A stretch of DNA of 64,000 nt from Phytophthora colocasiae (lineage: Eukaryota > Oomycota > Peronosporomycetes > Peronosporales > Peronosporaceae), in NCBI GenBank assembly GCA_018806915.1, contig JAGKQI010000052.1, forward strand, positions 682,001-746,000, read 5' to 3'. The notes below the pieces were generated by a model. The model saw only the letters and a list, made by a program, of their open reading frames with translations, was not told the origin of the DNA and did not search any database. The position numbers and the translations under genes were made by a program. Below are positions 33,125 through 43,383 of this stretch, in pieces (positions within the stretch are counted from its first letter, which is position 1; every line of letters begins with the position of its first letter).

Positions 33125-33793
33125 TCATGCCGGCAAAGCGCTCAGTCGTCGCTGCAATCCCTGGATTGCTGACGTCGCCTTCGGCTCCTGCATGTTGATG
33201 TCACCATCCGCATGCTTAGCGGCCGCCTTTTGGTGTTCGCAGTGTCGACATCCACTGCGTTGACAAACCGAATCCATTGGTTCGTCATCGTCAGAAAAAG
33301 GCAACGTGCCCTTTCCTGGAGTCAGTGGCAGCTCCACAAAACTGGGTGGTGGACTTTCATATCCACGAGGAGTAAGAGGCAGGTCTTTCTGCACTGCGCT
33401 GCAGGCATCGACAGCCATCTTGGCTTTGCACTCCTCGAGCGTCACCTCGCGCTTGGGCTTCTTTGCCTGCTCCTTGACCTTTTTGTTGAGCTGCTGCAGC
33501 TCTTTCTTCACTGCGTTGACGCCTTGTCTACCGCTTGGATACGCGTGGATGTTCCGACGCTTAACACCAGCCAACAAGTCTCGAGCCCGTTTGGGGCAGT
33601 CCACAAACTTGTGTGGCCCGGCATTATCCATGTCATTGTGGTTGCCGAAACAGTAACGGCACTTCATCCGTCCGTGATTGTAGTGCACGTCGTTAATCGG
33701 TTCCTGCTGGGATTTGCGCTTTCCCAGCACCGGTTGCTTTGACTTGCTGCCTGCGTGAACGTTATTCACCGGCTGTGCACTACCGAGAGCCAT
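33125..33793 (-). pseudogene. Copia gag fragment
   Basis: A 222-residue open frame with a zinc-knuckle-like CRYCFGNHNDMDNAGPHKFVDC and a basic stretch. The usual capsid-type Gag region of about 200-300 residues is missing between this start and the LTR, only 150 bases upstream. It suggests an internal deletion. Confidence 0.7.
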
Positions 33794-33942
33794 GATCTCG
33801 CCCTTGCTCTTGCTGCCGAAGATGGCGCAGAGTTTGGACTCGACCCGATATAGCTAACGCGGTTAGAGAACTTAGCAAGTTCCTGTCTTGTTACAACCGT
33901 ACGCATTGGGATGCAGCTAGGCGAGTACTCAAATACTTGAAA

Positions 33943-34302
33943 TGTTGGAATGAACAGAACACACTAGATAAACTCAATCAAGTGTATTGATACTCTTAAC
34001 CTCTAAGCCTACTCTCTAGATCCGTGCTCGGTACCTGGAGGCAAAAGAGGAAGTGAGCTCGTCTTCGGACTTCGTCCTCTACGGCCTCACTCCTCGCCTC
34101 TTGTCGTCATCGCACAATGGATGGCAGACAGCAACTGTCTGCACTATCCAGATCTCAGATGGGATCTGAACTCCCTCTCGTACTTGCTAATGATAGAAGT
34201 AACTCAACAATAAATTGTTTAGAGAGGTTTTACTTTTTACTCGCTGGCAGACACGCTGCCTTATTCGGAAGAGGCGCGCTCAAGCGCGCCTACCGTTCAA
34301 CA
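33943..34302 (-). repeat. Copia 5-prime LTR
   Basis: 360-base partner of 29516-29874, upstream with respect to the minus-strand genes. A standard initiator-Met primer site was not recognised next to it. Confidence 0.94.
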
Positions 34303-36210
34303 AGCAGCAACAAGTGGCAGCAGTCTGCCAATCTCAACGCCGATCATATCACTAATCCTGGCATCTCGATCACTGGCACAGTCAAGGCACGCGACGCTGA
34401 GCGAACGGCGCAGCAGAACGCGTGCCAACGAGCTTGGTGTGCAGGTTTCGAGGACGCCGGCGGACATGAGGCACACGCCCGCCTCAATGAGTGGCTGGTG
34501 GGGTGAGGCGAATGGCAGTAGCAGGCGAACCAGATGCAGGAGAACGAGTTGCAGACTGGGGGCCTTGATGGCGTAGGTACGAGACTTGTGCAGCTTTGCT
34601 TTCCTAACTGAATGACACTTCGCAATTTACTTTCAAGAGCTCAACTTGCTATAATGAATTCTTTTGCGACACTTACCGACGATGGCGCGTGATGGAGGAC
34701 TCGATGCTGACGGAGATGTGGACATGACTGTTGCGCCTCCCATTTTTCGAGTTTATCAAAGCCTCGAAGCTGACCAAGTGAAGCCAGCATTTTCTCGTGG
34801 TATTTCTACGGGATCGTCGACGGTACGAGGGTAAGATGTGGGAGCGTTGTGTGGCAACTGGCGAAGCGCACGAAAATGTGCTTGTCACCATCAAAAGCTC
34901 GATCAAACCAAAACTTCTTGAGCACCTCGCTCCCTACGTGTTCAAGGCCGACGTGTTCTCTTTGACTGAAGATTCTTTGCGTGCGGAGATCGAGCGTAAG
35001 GCGAACAGCCTACTGAATGATAATGTCCCAGATGTCGAGAAGATGTTCGCGGACCAGATCTGCATGGATACATCCGAGAAGGATGTTCATACCCGAGTAG
35101 CTAACTACTTCATCGCTTTCGACAAATTGGTGGAGGATAACGGACTGGCAACGTGGGTTGGCCGTGGAAGTGTGACAGCCGCAGCAGGGCAGCAGCATAT
35201 GAAGATGCGCTGTAAATTGTTGATGACAAGTCTCGCGCCCGTGGTGTTGAAAGTGGACATTCAACGCCTAGCAGAGGTGACACACCGTCATGTTAAGTAT
35301 GATGACGTCGCGCTCTACGAACTTATTGTGAAGCGTGCGTCGCTGCAACAGCACTATCATCAGATGCAGGCGGATGTGAAGAAGGTTGGCACTGATAAAG
35401 CTAGAGGTGTAGCCTCTGACAATAAAAACAAAGGAAACAGCTCAAGTCAGCAGTTAAACAAGGTACCTACAAAGGCAAAGGTGTCTATCAAGCCTCAAGG
35501 ACCAGGAGCACCACCAACTTCAGGATGTCTGGTGTGTGTAAGGGTAGTCACTGGGTGAAGGACTGCCCCAGTGCGTCCGAGGAACAGCAGTCGGCCGCCA
35601 TCCAAGCTATCCGTGACAGGAAGAAGGACAAGACCGAGCGTGCTAAAATAGTCAAGGACATCAAAGGAGCTAGTGAAGGTCGTCGCATGTGCATCAATGG
35701 CATCCTAGATGTGCCTTTTTGCCCCGACAGTGGTGCAGACAGCTATATCATCTCGAAGACGCTCGTCCGTGAGCTAATGGGTCTCGGTGCACGAGTGAAT
35801 TTCAAGCAGCTGTCACTACCTGCGAATTTGCAAGTTGCTGGAGGAGTACTGATGCAATGCCATCAGCAGTAACGTTGGACCTGCGTATAGAGACTGCTGC
35901 CGGCCCCCTTAATCTGCGTGGCGCGCCCTGTCTTGTCTTGGATGGTTCCGAAGACGAATTCTTGCTTGGTCGGAAGACTATGCAGGAAATTGGGATCGAC
36001 ATCAACCGGATGTTTGAGCAGCTTGCAAGTGGTAGTCGTATTACCGAAGCAGACGGCGATGGTGTTACTGACACTGAAACCGAGCTGAAGTTCGACGTGG
36101 ATATGAAGGAAATCCACTGCCACCTCGACGGCATGGTAAACGAAGCAGCTGAGGAGTGTTTTGATCCAGAGTCACTGGCCGAATTGCGCGCTTTGGTGTA
36201 TTAGTATGCG
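34303..36210 (+). pseudogene. Old gypsy gag and protease
   Basis: The Gag-like segment at 34797-35558 is followed, after a frame change, by a knuckle fragment (CKGSHWVKDC, about 35530) and an aspartic protease box (FCPDSGADSYIISK) at about 35720. A second frame change at about 35860 leads to the protease C-terminus. Earlier sequence to 34510 holds another Gag-like open piece. All are broken. Confidence 0.75.
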
Positions 36211-38140
36211 GATGTATGGCGTGTTCACATCGGTGCGGACCCACCTGCAGATGTGGAGCCGCTTGAGCCGCGGCTTCGACAAGGTGCAGAGCCTTATCGA
36301 AGTGGTGCTAGGAAGTATCCCGAACCTCAGCAAAAATTTCTCCGGGATTTCGTTCAGGAACTGGAGAAGAACGGGCTTGTGCGCCGTAACAACACAAGTC
36401 GCTGGGTTTGTCCGGCACTTCCTGTAAGGAAATCTCACAGTGACGAATTTCGATGCACGATAGATTACCGCCCAACCAACCGCTGTACCATTGCGCTGGC
36501 TGAAGCTACGCCAAATTTACTGGTCGTGGCGCAGATCGTGAAGGGTGCTTACGCGTTTGGACGATTTGACTTGTTCAAGGGGTTATGGCAGCTTCCACTT
36601 CATCCGGACAGCCAGGAGCTCTACAGTTTCGTCCCCGAAGACGGAGTTTTCACCCCCACTAGAGTGGCACTAGGGGCCAGTGGTTCGGCAACACATTTTC
36701 AATCGCGATGCAGGACTGCTTTCGCGAGATGTCGTACGAGAGTATTCTCATTTGGATTGATGACGTGTTGGTGTTTGCGAAGACTGCGGTGGAGTACCTG
36801 GCTAAGTTGCAGTTGTTCGGAATCCTTCGGTCTCGGAGGCTGAAACTTAATGCCAAGAAGCGCCTTTTGCTTGGCAAGCGTGTGACGTAGTGTGGTAAAG
36901 TGTTGGATGGAGATGGAATCCAGCACTCTCCTGAACGTCTCGAGGCGTTGATGAAGTTGGCTTTACCACCGACTGCTGCAGCCTTACAGCAGTTCCTTTG
37001 CGCCGCTAATTAGCTCCGTGACTCCATGGTCGACTTTGCGCGGACAGTCCAACCGTTGCAGGCAAAGATCGAGAGTGTGATGGCTTGACGGGGTCGCCGA
37101 AAGAGCCATTTAGCGGGTGTTGATCTTGAGTGGCCCGATGATGACGTCGCAGCGTTCAATTCGGTAGTTGACCTCATGGCAAACAACATTTTGTCGACAA
37201 CGACGCTCGGGTATGCCTTTTGACGAATGCTTCGAACGCTGGTTGGTCAATTGTGGTCTCGCAGGTGCTGGACTGGGACAAAGAGAAGACCATGGCGGAA
37301 TAGGCATGATGGTTGCTCTGAACGAACGTTTTGTGATCGACAATTTAAAGACTGTCGTGGCTGGATTCCTGCGTGACTGTCTCTCTGCAAGAATATTAAA
37401 GGCGGCACATTGGTGCAGCGCCCGTGGGGGCCTACTACTATCGCTAAACTACTTAATGAGTGTCTGCATATGGACTACCTGGAACTTGGTAGTTCCGATG
37501 GATCTACGAGCTACGTACTTGTCCTTAAGGATGAACTTACGCACTATTGTGAACTTGTGGCGGCTGACTCGCCGGCTAGTGCCACAGCTGTGGAGGCTGT
37601 GCTCGACTGGTATTGGCCTTCCCGAGTTGTGGGTTTCGGATAATGGTAGCCATTTCAAGGCTGACTTGATGAAGAGGTTGGCTGAACGAGTAAAGGTGGT
37701 GCAGAATTTGTGCCTGTGTATACTCCATGGATTAATGGCACGGTTGAACGTGTCAACCATGGTATCTTACAATTTCTACGAGTGATGATCCTGGAGCTAA
37801 ATTTGGACACACGCCACTGGTCTTACCTTTTACCCCTCATCCAGGCCAACCTCAACCACGCAGCGGTGGCATCACTAGGTGACTATCGAGTCTTCACGGG
37901 GCTACCCGCTCCGTCTCTGTTGGGTACAGTGGTGGTTCCAGTGGGCGGTGTAAACCGCGCGATGAGTATTGACCCTACAGTCATAGCGACGCAGCTCGAC
38001 GCATTGCGTCAGAGCCTAGCTAACATACATCTGAAAGTGACGGAGCGCAAGGAAAAGCGTCGTCCCTACGAGTTGGCAAATGCTAAGGGCAAGGAATGTA
38101 ACTTCGAGGTTGGCGACTATGTGCTCTGGTCCCGAGTTGA
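36211..38140 (+). pseudogene. Old gypsy reverse transcriptase and integrase
   Basis: The RT starts near 36250 (SRWVCPALPVRK, DYRPTNRCT, FDLFKGLWQLPL) and changes frame before the catalytic WIDD (ILIWIDDVLVF) at about 36750. Beyond 36900 the RNase H region is lost or unreadable. The integrase core is visible in fragments (DNGSHFK at 37635, TPWINGTVERVNHG at 37715). The tail ends at YVLWSRVD, exactly where the next element is inserted. Confidence 0.8.
38137..38140. other. Target-site duplication TTGA (partner 53806-53809)
   Basis: The four bases before TGTGGTG and the four after CACCACA are both TTGA. Removing one copy plus the insert restores the old gypsy reading frame. Confidence 0.85.
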
Positions 38141-38365
38141 TGTGGTGAAGTGAATTCAAATCAAGCCGGACAGGACGCAGAACGACCACGATGATGGGTG
38201 ACGTGCGACAGTGGTGCTACGATAAGGACAGATCCCTGGAACTGGGTACCTACTCTAGGGTGGACCCTAAGTTAGGATCCACTTAGCCTGGCTGACTTAA
38301 GTTCGGATCCCACAGTCCTAAGTGCGGATCCCACGGCACCGAGTGCGGATCTAGCGGTCCTAAGT

Positions 38366-39170
38366 GCGGATCCTTCAGACCCAAGATCCTCGGATCCGGA
38401 CGTCGAGATCCAGATTCAAGATCCTCGGCTCCCGAAGCCGGATCCCCAAGATCCGAGATCCTCGGATCCTGAAGCCGGATCCCCACGATCCAGATCCAGA
38501 GATCCAGATCCAAGATCCTCGGATCCAGATGCCAGAGATCCAGATCCAAGATCCTCGGATCCTGAAGCCGGATCCCCAAGATCCAAGATCCAGAGATCCA
38601 GATCCAAGATCCTCGGATCCAGATGCCAGAGGTCCAGATCCAAGATCCTCGGATCCAGATGCCGGATCCCCAAGATCCAAGATCCAGAGATCCAGATCCA
38701 AGATCCTCGGATCCAGATGCCAGAGGTCCAGATCCAAGATCCTCGGATCCAGATGCCGGATCCCCAAGATCCAAGATCCAGAGATCCAGATCCAAGACCC
38801 TCGGATCCAGATGCCAGAGTTCCAGATCCAAGATCCTCGGATCCTGAAGCCGGATCCCCAAGATCCAGAGATCCAGAAGCCGGATCCCCAAGATCCAAGA
38901 TCCAGAGATCCAGATCCAGAGATCCTCGGATCCAGATGCCAGAGATCCAGATCCAAGATCCTCGGATCCAGATGCCAGAGTTCCAGATCCAAGATCCTCG
39001 GATCCTGAAGCCGGATCCCCAAGATCCAAGATCCAGAGATCCAGAAGCCAGAGATCCAGATCCAAGATTCTCGGATCCTGAAGCCGGATCCCCAAGATCC
39101 AAGATCCAGAGATCCAGAAGCCGGATCCTCGGATCCCGAAGCTAGATCCTCGGATCCAAACCCGGATCCT
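38366..39170. repeat. AGATCC/GGATCC tandem array in LTR1
   Basis: About 800 bases built from hexamer-like variants (AGATCC, AAGATCC, TCGGATCC, AGATGCC, AAGCCGGATCCCC) in higher-order units of about 50-100 bases. All frames are open because the GATCC period excludes stops; these are not genes. Shorter versions occur in LTR2 (49984-50365) and LTR3 (53070-53580). Confidence 0.95.
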
Positions 39171-39282
39171 CAAGGTTTATGACATCAACGTGGTGAAGCA
39201 GTTGGAGGAGAGCCAGCATGATCTAAGATAGAGATTTGCGATGGGAAAGATAGGGTACAGGATGAGAAACTGGATAGCCATA

Positions 39283-39648
39283 AATCAGAGAGTCGAATTT
39301 ACCTTCTAGTGCGCAAGTGGTTTTCCTCACGGCTCACCAAGGGAAGAGGATAGCGTATTGGCCTCCCCTTAGTGTTCCTACAAGTCACTACGCACACCTA
39401 GCTACAGCTAAGACCGGATCCCCGATTTGGCCGGCTTACCTTACGCTAGTGTAGGACTCTCTCGCTATCTCACCCCCTAGAGAGTCGAATTTACCTTCTA
39501 GTGCGCAAGTGGTTTTCTTCAGGACCTAAGACAAGGGAAGAGGATAGTGTATTGGCCTCCCCTTAGTGTTCCTGCAAGTTTCTTCGCGCACCTAGCTACA
39601 GCTAAGACCGGATCCCCGATTTGGCCGGCTTACCTTACGCTAGTGAAG
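39283..39648 (+). repeat. Tandem 190-base duplication inside LTR1
   Basis: Both units start AGAGTCGAATTTACCTTC and run through GGCCTCCCCTTAGTG, CTAGCTACAGCTAAGACCGG and GCTTACCTTACGCTAGTG. The same pair is present in LTR2 and LTR3, so it is an old feature of the family. Confidence 0.9.
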
Positions 39649-40087
39649 ACCCCGGATCCAACGGTGTTGATTGCTTAACCGTAGGATCCCTCGACCTCTC
39701 AACACCCTCAAGACCAACCGCTATAGGAGGCGGCAAGCAAGACAGTAAAGGAAAGGAAAAGGAACCCCACACCCATCAAGGCAACCCCGGATCTAAGGAT
39801 CCACAAGATCTTCGAGTCCAAGACCAAGATCCCCCAACCAGGACCTGTGTGCAGGAACCCCCACGCAAGTCCAACCTCCCAAGTCCCCGCCAAGGACGTT
39901 CAAGCCCTCACGCCTGTGTACAGTCTCCCGTTCCTGAGAGAGCAGATCCCGCCCACTGACGGGTACACAAGGTGAGCCTCAGCAACCCCCACGGTTATCG
40001 GAGTACCCCCTCCGTTAGTCAGTGTCTGGGCGCCGTGTGTGAACGTTGGATCCCTGCTCATTCCAGCGCGGATCCACTACACCACAA

Positions 40088-42412
40088 ATGGTGCGCGTGC
40101 CCGGATCTTTGGGGACGGCGGATATCACCGTGAGTCCGAAGAGACTGTACAAGTGAAGGGAAGAACCGGGAGAAGAAGTGCCGACGGTCGTTGATCGCCG
40201 TCAGCACCGCTGAACGCTAGATCCACGGATCGGCGGAGCCCTGGGAGGAGCTCTGCCGACAGGAAGGAGGCGAGTCTGGCAACAGACTCGGAAGAAAACC
40301 CCTCCTCCCCAGGTCCCTTCGGGGACCCCTGCGGATCGGAACGCGAGTCCTGATCCGCCGGGTGGGGATTCATCAGCGAAAGCTGTTGATCTTCATCCAC
40401 CATCACCACCCCCGCGCAGATCTCAGGTGGTAAAACTTCGGAAGAAGAAGATGAAGACTGCGCGGAAGAAGCTGAGGGCACCAGGATCTGATGTCGACGA
40501 GAAGCCGGTGGTGAAATCGGAGTGGTCGTCGACCCAGCTGGAGGCTTCTGTATCGCCGGATCGCGCTCGAGGACTTCCTCCGAGAAGACCCTGTGATGAG
40601 GATCCTACAACCCCAGTTGGTTGGATCCCTCACCGGCCCGATCACGGCGCCGGCGCAGTCTACGAACAGTCTAGACAACGCCTTGACCTCCTCCGCCTGT
40701 TAGAGGAAGCTGGTTTCGCGGCAGGAGCTTTCGATGGGGCTCACTTTTCCGCTTGGACCACGACAGGATCCGTATCGCAGCGGCTTCATTATTCAACCGA
40801 CTGAAGCCCTCGTGGGTGAACGACGAGCGACCCGGGATCTGGTGTCCAAGCTAGCGCAGTCCCCAGAGTATCAGACTGATCCTCTCGATACGCCTCGGCG
40901 GAGTCTGAGGCAGGATCCGACAGTCCGTCTGAACCCCGACGTATGGCGCTCGGGCTACAGGTGCTGGCGTGATGCTGGCAGCCCGTATGCCGACGGATGT
41001 CCCGGAGATCAAGCCAGCCCGAACGCGCGGGACACCCCGCGTGATCAGCCCCGTGCCATGGATCCGCCGCATACATCCACCAACAGGCTGCAAACCTATT
41101 TCCAATCGGCCATGGACAAAATTCTGAAGGAACAGCAGATGACTGTGGTCTCCACGGGCTACAACGCACACTGCGGATCCTGCGTACCGGGATGTCGAGA
41201 TGGAGTCAGTAGGATCACACCCTAAGAACTGGGAGTATGACCCTGACGACCTTGACGGATTAGCTCCACGGCGTACGGCGACGACTACCGCTGCATCCGT
41301 TACGGCAGGATCCAGCACGATTCAACGGATCCGGATCTCTGCAATATCGGACTTGAAGGAGTTCACGGGCAAGGATCATGACGAGGAACGAGCAAGATCA
41401 TGGATTAGTAAGGTCAAGTCAGCCTTCACGAGAGATCAATCATCGGACGAAGAAAAATGCCTTACCTTCGGAGATCTGCTCACTGGTCCAGCGCGAAACT
41501 GGTACAGACAACTCAGTCGATCCACAAGGCTGAAGTGGAGTGACCTGCTGAAGGCCTTCCAGACGCAGTACTGTGGCCTCGGAGTCTCGGTGGCGTGGCA
41601 ATACCACCACGCTCGCAAAAGATCCGATGAGTCGCCACTGGAATACTTGTATCGCTTGAACGTAGCAGGTCTCCGTGCGAGGGTGATGATCAAGGATGGA
41701 GATGCCAAAGCCCGCCGCGAGCACGTCGAACACTTCATCGGAAACGCTCGGGGATGCGGATCTGGCAGACCAATTGACATTACTCCGACTTGCGGACGCG
41801 GATCAACTCGAAGACGTGCTGCGGGCCAGAGATCGCGCGAGATCCAGACAGAAGAAGCCGTCGTCAGGGTCCAGCAAGTTCCGGCCGAAGACCACGACGG
41901 CCCCGCAGCCAACCGGTCCAACGCGTGCGATCCGTTCCATGCAAGTTGTCGAATCGGAGGGATCCGACTCCGAGGACTCCGGATCTGATGGTGAACTTCG
42001 CAGAGCATACGTAGCAGCTTCGAGTGAGCGACCGACTACCTCGACGACAGCCGGATCAACAGAGGCCAAGACAGGGACTTCGGATCCTAAGAAAGATCCG
42101 GATCCAGCCCAAGCCAGCTCGGATCCAACGCCACAAGATCGTCTGACCACGTTTCCTCCAACGAAGGCAAGCGCTGCTCGCACTGCGGATCCAGGAAACA
42201 TTCGGATCTTGGCTGCTGGAAGCGCCTTACCTGCCAGAAGTGCGGCAAGAAGGGTCATCCGTCGGATCGCTGTTTCTTCGTGGTGTCGCGGCTGCGGAGA
42301 ACTTCACGATCACGGCAAATGCCAGATGGAGGAGTTCTACAACCTCATCCGGCAGTGGTTCGATCCAAGTAAGCACATGCTTCCGGAAGCTGCCGAGAAG
42401 ATGTTAAACTAG
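40088..42412 (+). pseudogene. GGATCC gypsy gag
   Basis: The apparent start ATG at 40088 shares its TG with the primer site. Frame is lost within a few codons in this copy but is open in the inverted copy at 51299-52157, which shows the intended N-terminus (MVRVPGSFGDGG). The capsid domain lies at 41330-41700 (FTGKDHDEERARSWISKVK, GPARNWYRQL, FQTQYCGLGV), typical of Retrotrans_gag. Zinc knuckles follow at about 42170-42330 (CQKCGKKGHPSDRC and CRGCGELHDHGKC, plus a degenerate first one). At least four frame changes break it. Confidence 0.85.
40089..40107 (+). promoter_or_regulatory. tRNA primer-binding site overlapping gag start
   Basis: TGGTGCGCGTGCCCGGATC begins two bases after LTR1. The leading TGG pairs with a tRNA CCA end, and the first 16-18 bases fit a tRNA acceptor plus T-stem. 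It is present unchanged next to LTR3 (reverse complement at 52138-52156). The matching tRNA was not identified. Confidence 0.65.
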
Positions 42413-42426
42413 GACGCTCGCCGGGT

Positions 42427-43383
42427 TTGAATCCGGTACGAGACGAGCGTTCAACGTCTTACATCTATGCATATGTGAACAAGAAAGCCATGGATCGAGT
42501 TAGCAACAAGCAAACGGATCTATTGGATAATACATGTGAACTTCATGGGAAACGTACGGCTAGAGTTGCAAGCTTCCGCTCTACAGACGATGAATACCAG
42601 AGATCCGAGATCGCTATGTCCTTGGATCTCATGCCTGGAGAGTCACGCGGGTGCTGGAAGTACCATGTCCCCAGCAAACACTTCAAGCAGGCCAAGGCAA
42701 CGTGCAAGATCAACAATGCCAAGTCCACCGTGCTTCTTGACTCGGGATCCGAGGTGTCGATCATCGATGCCGCCTTTGCTCGTAAGGTTGGATCCCAGAT
42801 TGACACTAGTCAAACACAAGAATGCCTCGGAATTGGTGAGCAGTTGTATATTGCAGCAGGCAAAACAAGGATTAAAGTTACCTTGGCTGGGTACTTGGTA
42901 TACTTCTGCGATGTCTGGGTCGGCGAGGATCTTCCACCCGACTGCGACGCGATCCTCGGTATGGACTTCATGGTACCGGCCGGGATCCGACTTGACTTGG
43001 GCGACGGATCCGTGTGCTTGCACGACGAGATCCGTGTGCGACTCCATGGACGGCGGCAGATCTTCAGTGGCCGGGCTCGCCCGCTACTCCTCCAAGAAGG
43101 CATACGGCTGGAACCCGGCGAGATCTTCGAGCACCCGGACCGGATCCACCTCAAGGAGTATGAGAAGCTGTGGTTACGGAGAGGGAAGCAATGGGTACCG
43201 ACGTTAGTACAAGGCCCAGGCAAGATCCGCTATCTACAACTTACCAACATTGGTGAGAAGGCGATCTCTCTCAACCACAACGAAGAGATCGGCATGTGGC
43301 TGGCCGGGGATCACGTTCCCGCACTCCAGGCTTCATCTCCGTCGGATCCAGGCGCTACCACGAATGGCAGAACCTCGCCATGA
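42427..43383 (+). CDS. GGATCC gypsy aspartic protease
   Basis: A 318-residue open frame with the retropepsin active site VLLDSGSEVSIIDAAF at about 42735 and the later hydrophobic ILGMDFM. The true start is unclear because gag is broken. It ends 88 bases inside the next frame, which lies in the -1 register. Confidence 0.85.
   Translation: MNPVRDERSTSYIYAYVNKKAMDRVSNKQTDLLDNTCELHGKRTARVASFRSTDDEYQRSEIAMSLDLMPGESRGCWKYHVPSKHFKQAKATCKINNAKSTVLLDSGSEVSIIDAAFARKVGSQIDTSQTQECLGIGEQLYIAAGKTRIKVTLAGYLVYFCDVWVGEDLPPDCDAILGMDFMVPAGIRLDLGDGSVCLHDEIRVRLHGRRQIFSGRARPLLLQEGIRLEPGEIFEHPDRIHLKEYEKLWLRRGKQWVPTLVQGPGKIRYLQLTNIGEKAISLNHNEEIGMWLAGDHVPALQASSPSDPGATTNGRTSP

Larger units (their letters stand above)
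29516..34302 (-). mobile_element. Ty1/Copia LTR retrotransposon with AGCAG target duplication
   Basis: It is bounded by 359/360 base LTRs that start TGTTG and end CAACA and is flanked on both sides by AGCAG (29511-29515 and 34303-34307). The order protease, integrase, RT, RNase H on the minus strand identifies Copia. A purine tract (AGTGGGAG) abuts the downstream LTR at 29875. Gag is shortened and pol is broken, although the LTRs are almost identical, so the copy is young but defective. Confidence 0.95.
38141..40086 (+). repeat. GGATCC gypsy LTR1
   Basis: 1946 bases, begins TGTGGTG and ends CACCACA, perfect 7-base inverted ends. It contains a GATCC tandem array and two tandem copies of a 190-base segment. 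A primer-binding site follows. Confidence 0.9.

Noticed and set aside
38283..39173. Open frames of 140-296 codons on both strands over the GATCC arrays (IRGSWIWISGS- and DPRSRDPDPR-type)
   Set aside because: All frames of the repeat lack stops by composition; these are repeat shadows, also seen in LTR2 and LTR3.
40125..40481. Minus-strand frames over gag of the GGATCC element
   Set aside because: They oppose the capsid-bearing strand and are low-complexity Ser/Pro shadows.
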